DNA from: Hyaloperonospora brassicae
Taxonomy: Eukaryota; Oomycota; Peronosporomycetes; Peronosporales; Peronosporaceae
NCBI GenBank assembly: GCA_947650285.1
Contig: CANTFL010001321.1
Location: 1 to 64,000 of the forward strand
DNA length: 64,000 nt
Direction: 5' to 3'
Shown: positions 13,005 to 22,466 of the stretch, piece after piece
How the letters are laid out: each line of letters begins with the position of its first letter
Position numbering within the stretch: the stretch's first letter is position 1
The notes under the pieces: generated by a model
Told to the model about the DNA's origin: nothing
Databases searched by the model: none
The model's input: only the letters and a program-made list of their open reading frames with translations
Translations under genes and position numbers: made by a program

Positions 13005-15888
13005 ATCATAGCATTATAACGGTATATATAATCGAGTTTGATGGTGGAGCAAGTTTTAACCGTGTAGATGTCAATTTGTTGTGTTATCAACTAAACATCA
13101 AGCAGTTTATAGAGTGCCTAAAAGCAAGGCGTGATTTTACCATCGCTTGGGATGGACTTATATGGAAAGATATCGCTAGTAGAGTCGCACACGATCAAAT
13201 GTGGCGTATAGCCGCACGAAACACAAATGTGCAGCTTTCTCGGTCAAATGTAAAGCCCATGTCCATGTAGTCGAATATATCATTTGATTTAGGACTCCAT
13301 AAGCCTAAAGGGTGGAATTTTCAGAAGACAATCAAGCCATAATTTGTCGCGGAAACATGACCATCCGGTCACCGGTGACGGGTCTATAATTATAATGTAA
13401 TTGTAATGCATGAAGCACACTACTCTAATTTAAGACGATCAAATAATAAACGATGAACAAATTTATGAAGTATGCTTGCAAGAAAGCAACCTATGGGTGA
13501 TTGATCTTCAGTTAAATGTACAATATGTAGATTTGTGGATATGTATCGAATTAGCAGTGTGCGAGTAGGTACAAATAGTACAAGAAGTTGACTTAGTAGA
13601 TCATTTCGACAAAGATGAGATTACGAGATATATATTGCGCGAATCTAGTGTTGATACGTTATAGATAGTCATTGCGCGAAACAATAAGCTGATTCTATAT
13701 TAGTATTTGGTCAAAAGCTGTTAGCTAAAAGTAAAAGAGGTATGAATAGCTTATCGATGGAGCTAATGTGCTCTGTAAGATACTTTGATTGCGCAAAATA
13801 TGTAGATTCTAAGATTGGCCTTCGTACAATCATCTATGAAGGTTTTTCAATTTGAAAAAGTTTGACATCATCTATTGAGAGAGATCCATAGGGATGCATG
13901 TTTTATTCCTAGAATCTGAATAATATCCGGGTCTAAAATGGTATACTAGAAGAAGTGGCCAGTAACATGTGATCAGTAAATTGATACCTAAGGAATCTCC
14001 TGAGGACTCTTTACTAAAGCATGTGAGAGAGTTTGCATACCCACGCATCTTATTAATAAGCTCAAAGTTATGGGATGCGTCTTGCGCATTACAATAGGAA
14101 ATTACTGAAAATGTAGCGTCCCCGACGACGTACAATATATTTAAGGACAACTTGATTGATAATTTATGGATGAACTCTATAAGCAATTGTTCCCGTATAC
14201 AATATCTGATTTTTATCACATCATGGCGCGTTAAAGTGCATCTCGTACTCATCATTTTATAACATCAGCTGCAGGGCCAATCAGTTTTTAGCGGTCGGTT
14301 GTGAGCTGCGTAATGTCTCAGGTTCTTTCGACGAGTCTATTTTTCATTTCTCATTCGTCAAGACAAATGATCCTCTGATATTTATCACCGAGAAAATATC
14401 CAGGAGCTACGACGACGCGATGGGATCGTGTCCAATTTCATACACATGCTACAAAACTTGATCAAGCAATAAGATGGTGACAAGAATATTCGATTTAAGA
14501 AACCTATGGTAACAGCATTAGGACGGATGAGACCCTTGATGATATGATGTCGACATGACCATACATGAAATATTAAGAAGGTAACTATCATTTTGTGGCG
14601 ATTAGTTCCGCTCTTCGCGATACAATTTTTGATTGCTTTTTGATTGCAAGTGATATCAAGCCAAAGATCGCTTATGTAACTACTCAAATTTGACTCTTGG
14701 ACTTGGCTATACGTGACAAGCTTGCGTCTAGTTGCATTCTGTTGCCTTTATAGGTCATTTATAGAGCCTAACTTCATTATTACAAAGGCGATGTATGTGA
14801 ATCGACGTGGACGAAGACCTTAATCATCGAAAAGTCATGAGTGTATCCGAAAGAGATATGATCATCGATTTTCGAATTTGTTCAAAACTTTTTGTAATTT
14901 TAAATAAACTTAATCGATAAGAGTTTATGTTAATGTCTTCACATTATCGCAAACAGCCCAATTTATTTACTATACTTGTGATGCAAAAAATATTGCGTTT
15001 CTACGGTATGACTCGCAAGGTATTCTAAAGGTAAAAGGTTTAGTAATTGCATCATCGGCATTATCTCTCTTCGGTTTGACTCGTGAGGTAGAATAAAGGA
15101 TGTAGCATCTGGATTATTAGCATAATCTGGTCGTATAGGAGATCTCGGTTGCTTTCCACGGTCGTGGATCGCTCAGTATAATTGTGATCGCGACGGTATG
15201 AAAAGCCGCGATTTAATATAAGTAACGAAAGCCTCTTATTGTCCTTAATAATGCCAATGCTTATTTAGCAATTCGAGCACTAAATATAATGCATCGCGAC
15301 ATCTGAAGGATATGATACCGTTGGTTTGCACCGCGATATGTCTAATGCAGCATAAAAACAATCTAGAAGTATGGTCGGTTATTTAATAAAACCTTAACGT
15401 AATTGACCTAGAATACATGACACAATAAGGTAAAATGATTTAATAAATATAACAATTGCGAATGTTTGCTCATCCAATCACTCGATCCAACTCGATAGTA
15501 TACAATTATCTCCGTGTTCTTGTTGTGAATTGTATAATCATTACGAACATTCATTAAACAATCAACTCCCATTTTACCATATTAGCGCAGAAAGGTGGGT
15601 GATGTAAAATGTCCTCAGTTGGTATCGCAGGATACAACAATATCAATTTTGGTAGAAGAATCCGCTGACATGATCCCCGGCAAACGGACGAAACGTGTCT
15701 ATTCCTAGTTTAACAACGATATATGATTCCGTTTATTGTTTTTCTCCAATCGTATAAGAAATAATAAACACAAGGTTAGTTACGGCATTTGCGAGATGTA
15801 CGCTTGATGAACAAGCTATTGACATCTCTACATTTTCCACTTACCGCACCATGACACATAATTATATGCGCGGATGTGCATCAAAGAG
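13005..15888. other. IR1 spacer, AT-rich, no intact gene
   Basis: This is 2884 bp of single-copy sequence between the two IR1 arms. The longest open stretch is a minus-strand frame of 127 codons (14255-13872) containing YVVGDATFSVISYCN, not assigned to any family. The reverse complement of this part resembles the IR2 spacer around 45300-45540: both share a GGNGACGCTAC core and a further match near TTAGANCCNGTAT. The two spacers are therefore probably diverged copies of one sequence. Confidence 0.55.
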
Positions 15889-17606
15889 GCATCCGATTTG
15901 TCATGCAGATCAAGTACGTGGCTTCATTAATGCACAACTAAAACCAATCGTATCGCACATTCCTGCTGCTCGTTTCATCACTATTACGGATGCTACTACT
16001 GCAAGATGTAAAATTAATCTCCTTAAAGTATCATTGACCTTAACTTACTTGAGACTATCATAGGTTCAGAACTGTTGATCATGATGCTTTGGGAAACAAA
16101 CGAACAAATAACAAAATACCTTGTATTCGGACGCGTGCCAGACGCGTTTCGGCCCCCGCTGGGGCCCTATTTAGTGGCTTATACCGATCACAAAGTGAGC
16201 TTCCTCAGGACTGCGGAAGAGGCCGCAGCCACACGTTTGCCTATGCCAAAAACCTTCTAGAACTACCTCGCCTAAATACTAAATTAGCAATGCCTAGCAA
16301 AACCCACCGGCGTGTTTTCAGTACCCGGCTACAGCCGAAATATCAACTTTCGACAGATACTAATCGTAAAAGTAAACTTGGTACTGTAGTGATTGACAGC
16401 AAGATAATTAGCATACAGATAGGAATCAAATATGACCAAGGTTGCTCGACGCCCCATAGCCGACTAGATCACGAAGTGACATATTTTTGTCAAACCGATC
16501 TTAAAGGGGATTAATGTGCTTAACCACCATGGCAAAGCACGAAGCAAGCATGGTGAGAGGAAGTCCCATCAAGAGACCTGCAGTTTGATTTTATGTTGTA
16601 CACCAGAATGGTGCTTTAATCAAAATGACACAACTTTTGTACGGTCTCTAAGATATTGAGATGTCGAAACATCGTCTTACCATGCATATATGCACTTCCA
16701 TGGTAGAATATGGTCGTCACTGACATCCTTATGAGATGTTCGCATGATGCACTGATTCGATCATCGCCGTGTCTCATCGCAGCGATTTCGCCTTTGCAAT
16801 ATCCTGTGATATGAGAGCAATATTTCTCGCTCTCAACGTTCCGTAGACCACGTTCTCAAGATCTTGTATTTCCTGTTGTATAGATAAACGATAGGACGTC
16901 GAGTTGACGTGGTCCTATCTCAAGCTAACGTTATTCGTTCGGCCACATATGTTCGTTGGTTGAGCGTCCACGTATCAGGTGGAAGAGACGGGCAATGTCA
17001 AATTTATCCACAAGATCGTTGAAGAGCATAACATGATGTGTGTGTGAGCTCGTTAATGCGCTTACACACGATATAGTTAGATGTATCGTTAGTGTTGAGC
17101 GTACCCGCATTCACGTAACGCTTACTCTACTTCAATACGACGAGCTCGACATGAATGTACACTCAGCATGTGAAAGCTTCAGCGTGTGTATCTGAAAGAG
17201 ACCCATAGCCACTCACGATTCGAACACAAGTGGATCTTATAGCTAAGTTCGAGATCTCAGGATGTGACACATCCGTCCACATAACACATGCCACCTTCTT
17301 CGCGTCCTTTTCGATGTGTAGAAGTTCAATAGCGTCGTTATGCTCTACGCACATCTGAAAATGGAGTGTCCTTTGAAAGTGTTTTGCGAATATACACATA
17401 CTAAGCTGTAGTTATGACGCATATGTGTTGAGAAGTCAGTAGCATTACTTATAAATACAGGAATGACGAGGAAGTAGTACTACAATTTAGTATTTTGAAA
17501 AATTGAGGTATGTAAAGCTTGTTTATGGCTCTCTCGCGCGACTTTACTACAAGGAAGTGTATTTCTACGCATTCCATTCCAATCAATTAAGCCAATTCTC
17601 AATCGC
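15889..17606 (-). repeat. IR1 right arm (reverse complement of 11287-13004)
   Basis: Each position x pairs with 28893 minus x across the arm without net indel. Differences from the left arm are few and mostly single bases. The inner junction is at 15889, where the arms diverge abruptly after the shared GCATCCGATTTG. The content is the decayed gag-protease sequence described for the left arm. Confidence 0.9.
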
Positions 17607-18232
17607 TCATTATACTGCGTTCCAGATTTTCCCGACTACAAGTATCACAAAAATATGGTTACAATAAATTTTTTTGTAAAAATATGTTTCTTAAAAATAT
17701 TAGTATTTTTTTATCTTCTGCAAATTTGATGGACGAGGAATTGTATAGTTCAGCATTATCATCGACTCAAGTGTGTGCAAGTGTGCTGGCGAAGCAGTTG
17801 TACTCGCGTGCTTGAAGTGTTGTGTACTTTGTTTGCACACAAAGATCACCAAAAGCTATTGCGGGTCTATTAGCGTAAACATTTTTTTAGCCGCGCCAGC
17901 ACTTTACTATACAATCGTAAAAGGAGCGGCATGCTGGTCCATCCGGGTTTGTGCGATCAACGTGGCATGGGCGACTCGCTTTCCGACGACTTACCTTATA
18001 TATTCTTGCATCGTCGATTAGTGGTCCTTTAAATTCGCAAATTTTATCTATGAACTTAAAAAACATTTCATCTACCACAACTGTGACGATTGCATGCATG
18101 GTTATATCATAAAACACCAAGAGCTGTCACGAATATCAGGGCTACATTTGCAGCATATCCATACAAGCATTCCATTCCAGACATTACAACACGATAACGT
18201 GTATTGCTGGAAGCGCGCAAGTAACTGAGGTC
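17607..18232. other. intergenic, no gene seen
   Basis: This short AT-rich stretch lies between IR1 and the next repeat. The open frames are short and unrecognised. Confidence 0.5.
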
Positions 18233-19165
18233 GTGCTCTTACATACAATCGGAACTCTGTCATCTTATATAATTATTAATAGTCTAGATATGCATACCTA
18301 TACGCACAAAGCAGAGCACCAAAGGACAAAGAGACTTGTGTATGCCCTACTGCCCATCACTTGGCCGAGTGGTAGACCACTGGAGCTGGAACCGGGAGGT
18401 ACCTGGAATCGATATCCTGGAGGGGGGTTCGATTACAGGGCGCCGGAGATAGGCTAATTAAGTATGACGAGCAACCACCCAATGGGTGGCCGCCCTGCCA
18501 ACCCGCATCGAAGGGTGTGTGATAGTTGGGTGGGCTGAAGGCCCTACTAGCCGAAAAGCCCCATAGTGTAATGAGGGGTGTGGGCCCCTGGCGAGTTCAA
18601 ACCGAGCCGCGGTACTCGCTGATCACCCCCGGGAGGTCTGAGGGGTCACACGGCATAAATCTCTACTGGCCATCACTGCGTATTTTTAAATATGAAATAT
18701 GTATATATAATATAAAAATGATACTTTATTCAGTGCTTTAATGCTGATAGGAATGGACGGGTGGAGGACATTGTTTGTCATACCTAAATTATGGCATAGC
18801 TAATATGGTATACTTCGGGTAGAAAAGCCGCCAGATATCGATGTCGGAATGCATGAAACGACGGCATTTCCATGTTACCACTCGCTGACAAGTAGTTAGA
18901 GCATGTTACGGTAGTAAAGTTGCTGCAGATTGCACATCAATACTCACGGCCTCCTCCATCTCTCCCACTAGTCTTGACATCGTGCGGAGGTCCGTTGGTA
19001 ATTAGCACCAGCTGATGGGCGATTGTGTGACAAGGGTTGTACTCGCAGATGAGACGCAGCCATGTGGAATTCTGGGCAGTATTTAGCACCCATTGTCGTT
19101 GACGTGTGACAAGAGCCTTGTGCGCGTTCATGGGGCACGTGTATGTGATGAGCCAGGGCCTCCAA
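18233..19165 (+). repeat. dispersed repeat R, copy 1 (interrupted by a SINE-like insertion)
   Basis: Two parts of this segment reappear in reverse order and orientation at 41525-42037. The first part (about 18250-18355, with SSYIIINS in one frame) matches the reverse complement of 42040-41935. The second (about 18965-19110, with a match around GACAAGGGTTGT) matches 41560-41680. The middle holds GC-richer SINE-like sequence absent from the second copy. The nature of the repeat is unknown. It adjoins an inverted repeat in both places. Confidence 0.55.
18345..18665 (+). repeat. tRNA-derived SINE-like element
   Basis: An A-box-like TGGCCGAGTGG (18362-18372) and a B-box-like GGTTCGATTAC (18426-18436) stand in the right order for RNA polymerase III. 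The A box is of the class II (Leu/Ser) tRNA type. The 64-bp spacing is longer than in a tRNA gene, which favours a SINE head. The following 200 bp are unusually GC-rich (for example GTGTGGGCCCCTGGCGAG) against an AT-rich background, and an AT-rich stretch follows at about 18685. Oomycete SINEs with tRNA heads are known. Membership in a named family was not checked. Confidence 0.55.
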
Positions 19166-19947
19166 TGTAACTTACCTTTCCCAAACCGCCAAGAAAATGT
19201 ACATTTCTTGAAGATGCAGTTGTGCTATTGCAGAACGAGTTCCTGCTAGGAGATCAACACGTGTAGACGACATCGTCGCAAATTGCAGAAACGTTTCGTA
19301 TCAAACACTAATGAGTTACTACAATATGTGAAGAAGACTCCAAACTTCATGCATGTTATGAGGACTGAGAGAATGATCCTCGTTGCTTTGCGCATCGGCA
19401 ATCATCAGCAGCTACTACAATCCACCCATCATAGGTCATCTTGAGATCTACGATAGACATGGTTCAGTGTCTTCGGCTAGACTGCGTGAGTGATGACTAC
19501 AAACACCATCGGTGTTATTTGTGGATGCTTTAATTGTTCAACAGTGTTTGTGGATGCTCCAATTGTGGGCAAGGGAGATGCGTCGTAGGTTTGCGATTAC
19601 TCACGTCTATCGAACACAAGCAAATGGTGTCTCTTCAAGGTACGGTCTCAGTTTATTCTTGGCTACCAGACGATCACCATGTGGCGGCTCTATCACAAAT
19701 GTACGGTGTCTTTGCTTGGCTGATTCGACAAGCGGTAGAGAAGAAATAGATGTAGAAGAGGTCGTGACATGTAAGAAAGAGAAGGCAGGACCATGCTGAA
19801 TGCATCTCGTCAGTGTCTGCCTGTAAACCGATGTCTGGCGCGACTTTTGCGGTCGGAGCAGAGGGACTTGTGAAATTACATTGGCGCTCAAGTTGAGAGC
19901 ACTCATAATCAATTTTGCAAACCACCAGCAACGTCTACACCTCCAGC

Positions 19948-20097
19948 ATGCGCTTCTTCAGTGTGCTTTTCCTCGCCGTTGGCATTCTCTGTGTGACGCA
20001 TGACACGACTCAAGCGTTGGGTGTTCGTCGTTCGTATTCGAAATCTGCCGATGAAACTGCCAAACCACGCACGCTACCTTCGTCTGCTAACAAGTAG
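19948..20097 (+). CDS. small secreted protein, effector-like, 49 aa (copy 1)
   Basis: The start is the ATG at 19948. A typical signal peptide follows (MRFFSVLFLAVGILC, a basic residue then a hydrophobic core, probable cleavage near TQA). The mature part would be only about 26 residues (RRSYSKSADETAKPRTLPSS). The length and layout recall the N-terminus of oomycete RxLR-type effectors. The RRSY in the expected place is not a true RxLR, and no C-terminal domain follows the TAG stop. It could be a truncated effector, a decoy pseudogene or a genuine short peptide. A paralogue in the other IR3 arm differs mainly in the signal-peptide half and is identical over the last 21 residues. Confidence 0.45.
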   Translation: MRFFSVLFLAVGILCVTHDTTQALGVRRSYSKSADETAKPRTLPSSANK

Positions 20098-20892
20098 CCC
20101 ATTCGAGAGGTGGCTAAGCTGAAAGTGGTCAGCGGCCGGCGCGAACGTCAATACCGAGCGACAAAGGTTGTCGTGCAGAATCGACGCTCTCACCGGACAG
20201 TGAACAAGCAGTGAAGGCGGCGAGAAGGTGCTGCAAGCGATGGACGGCGGGATGCTCTGGCCGCCTTCGGTGACAAGTTTCTCTCAAGATTTGCGTTGCG
20301 GCGGACGTTGGATGCTGAATACTGGAGAAGTTGACGACGGTCTCACGTTTAATGCACTACGAAAGAGTCGAAACGCGTTTGCTCTTGTCCTATCGATAGT
20401 CTCTGCCTCAACTGTCACGCACAGGAACAAAGATGGACCACGCTGCATTGGTATCGGTGTCTGCGTCTGTCAACGGATCGTTGTTCTCGGCAACTCGCTT
20501 CAACGACTCGTTTCAGCGACGTACGTACCTAGCGACAACAGCTTCACCCACAACGCCCTTCAAGCCATGTGCTCGTGCGCAAGCAGTGCCACATCGATCA
20601 GCTGTACCACCAGTCAGTCGAAAGCAAGCAAGCGAACAGACCACGTTGTGAAGCACAAGTAAGTGTCGTTGTGTATCATTGTTTGTTGCCACTGCGGTCC
20701 GTCCGTCCGTCCGTCCGTCTCTCTCGGTGCTTCAGGTGTCCATCCACTGGTCGTCGCTTCTGACCGAGCCATCATTATCAGCAGGACGTTCATCGACTTT
20801 GACAGGTCCCCGTCGCCCTCTCTTTCTATGTCGTATCACAGGGAATCGAGCGCTCAAGACGACAGCCGAGAGAGCTCAGTCAGTCGATCGAG
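20098..20892 (+). other. arm segment with possible exon and GTCC microsatellite
   Basis: No complete gene could be assembled here. One frame ending at a consensus donor GTAAGT (20659-20664) reads CHIDQLYHQSVESKQANRPR and looks protein-like. It is open only from 20533, just after an AG, so it may be an internal exon of a short gene. A (GTCC)n microsatellite lies at about 20698-20720. Both the donor and the microsatellite are kept in the other arm. Which strand is transcribed is not certain. Confidence 0.3.
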
Positions 20893-21185
20893 ATGCTGCT
20901 CACGTTCCTCGAAAAGCTCCCGCTGAGCCAGAGCGGCAAAGTGTTCGTCGGCACGTCGCTCTGTCTCGCCATCTGCGCGTACCCCGTTGTCCAGAAGCGT
21001 ACGCTGCGCTCGTTCGCTCCACTCGCTTGTCCGCCGTCTAACTCGCACCTGTGCTTTCCCTCCTCCTTCGCTCCTTCTGTCTTGTAGAACGCAAAGCGGG
21101 CCACGACCTCTTCTCTTCCGAGCGACCGCAAGCTATCGTGGACCAGGAGGTCAGGGCCCGTCGGGAGAAGCTCAATATCAAGTAA
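20893..21185 (+). CDS. 67-aa single-membrane-segment protein, two exons (copy 1)
   Basis: Exons 20893-20998 and 21088-21185 join across an 89-bp GT-AG intron (GTACGC...TTGTAG) to give 68 codons including the TAA, with the frame preserved. The first exon has a hydrophobic stretch (SGKVFVGTSLCLAICAYPVV) after a short amphipathic start. The second is charged and helical (QAIVDQEVRARREKLNIK). The layout resembles small inner-mitochondrial-membrane assembly factors of the PET117 kind, but this is only a resemblance. The stop codon faces the MCM8 fragment on the opposite strand (convergent). The copy in the right arm encodes the same protein; the one clear difference noted between them falls in the intron, which supports both being functional and supports the gene model. 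Confidence 0.6.
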
Positions 21186-21329
21186 ACACCTGCAGCAGAC
21201 GATCGTGTCGGGCGGACGCACCAGTTGAGCTGCTGATGACCGTCGAAGCCAACTGCGGCGGCTGTTGGAAGACATCAGCGATCCTCGAGCTGAAGCTGCT
21301 GATAACGTAGTCGCACAACACGGTCTTGG

Positions 21330-21724
21330 TCACATCATGTTGTACGACGATGTTTGCACTTTGTACTGTCCCGGGCCTTTCTTCAGCAAGTAACACTCGT
21401 TGCGCAGGATGTCCACGAAGTCCCGAAAGTCGTCCACCTTGAGCGCCATGCTGTCGGCCACTTGGACCAGGTCGTCCATGGAGAACAGACTCGTGTTGCG
21501 TCGGGCTGCCGCTTTCATGAGCCGTGCGACGTACGCTTTCACCTTCTTGGCCAGACTCATGCCTCCGCTGCGGCCAAAGTCGAGACTGCTGTCTTCAGCG
21601 ACGCACGTGTCGCGCAAACAGTCCTGCAGGATGTCAACGACATCTCGGGCGTGCTCGACCGAGACGGTCTCAGCGAGTTCCGCTCGAGCGCGCGCTTGCG
21701 AGAGACGGATGAGCGACTCGAGCT
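21330..21724 (-). pseudogene. MCM8 3' fragment (last 131 codons)
   Basis: This is the reverse complement of 24843-25237: the C-terminal part of MCM8 from LESLIRLSQARARAEL to the stop (TSSYNMM), with no frameshift. At least one coding difference is seen (TSLF here, TSLV in the full gene). It has no promoter or N-terminal part of its own and stops exactly at the IR3 inner junction, so as it stands it is a truncated duplicate. It could serve as the 3' end of MCM8 if the spacer were inverted. Confidence 0.92.
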
Positions 21725-21779
21725 ACCAATGTCCGGACAAGGCAGCTTGCGAGACGAGAAGTCGTGCAACAGGCGGAAG

Positions 21780-22155
21780 TGTGCGACGATTGAGCTCAGC
21801 CTCGGGCAAATTAGACTTGTACATCGATCAACTGATGCAGCGACACCTTTTTGTGGGTGAAGAATGTAGGGATTGGTAGGCTTTTCTGTATTCGGCCGAT
21901 AGGGCTTTGGCAAATGAGGGGTCGGTAGGCCTTCCACGAAGACATCGAGCGTCCATCCGGGTCAAGAATCGTAAAACTGGCGGGCCATGCATGTCGTTCG
22001 GAGACCCCATTCTTGGAACACGATACACCACAGCGCAGCACCTATAAGGTGATCGACACGGAAGTGATACAGAAGCCGAAGAAAACCCAACTTGTCGACG
22101 AACGTGCTTCTGCAGTTGGTAAAAGAATATCTACGAATCGAGTGCGAGTCAAGTA
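21780..22155 (+). other. possible exons of an unrecognised gene upstream of MCM8
   Basis: A protein-like stretch (KLDLYIDQLMQRHLF) ends near 21852-21856 at possible GT donors. After an AG at about 21930 an open frame reads AFHEDIERPSGSRIV and later KVIDTEVIQKPKKTQLVDE, ending at a consensus donor or stop (CAAGTAAGTG, about 22150). An alternative phase gives SIRVKNRKTGGPCMSFGDP, also protein-like. The correct splice choice cannot be settled by eye. The upstream part, if any, is cut off by the IR3 left junction at 21725, so this may be a gene truncated by the duplication. Confidence 0.3.
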
Positions 22156-22466
22156 AGTGCACCAGAGCTTGTTGTGGCAAGCGAGAGACCAGCACCTTTT
22201 TGTCAGCGCGTGGGCAGAAGTGCTCTCTTGTCAAGGCTAAGCAAAGTAAACTGTAGCAGCAGCAGCAGTAGTTGGTCAGTTGTAGTAAAAGTCGCTGTTG
22301 CAGTCGTTGCCGTTGAAACACAAATTCGAAAGACGGATCGTCGAAAACAATCCCAATCTGTGCTTGAGATCGTTTGTCAAACATCCTCCAACCTGAAATC
22401 CCAACTGTCGTATCTGAATGGTTTGAGCCGTCAGTCCCAAACGACGAAAAGCTCGCACGACCAATA

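Larger units (their letters stand above)
19698..21724 (+). repeat. IR3 left arm
   Basis: This arm is repeated in reverse complement at 24843-26867. From about 20040 inward the arms are almost identical. Outward from 20040 they are clearly more diverged, with several small indels. The arm holds a small secreted-protein ORF, a segment with a possible exon, a 67-residue protein gene and, at its inner end on the minus strand, the last 131 codons of MCM8. The inner junction at 21724 lies inside MCM8 coding sequence. Confidence 0.93.

Noticed and set aside
18362..18436. Functional Leu or Ser tRNA gene
   Set aside because: The A and B boxes are 64 bp apart, too far for a tRNA, and the acceptor and anticodon stems do not form. 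A SINE head fits better.
19674..21275. Many overlapping open frames of 60-170 codons on both strands in the IR3 arms
   Set aside because: They are GC-driven shadows of the MCM8 3' end and of the small genes. They lack domains and several differ between arms by frame-breaking changes.
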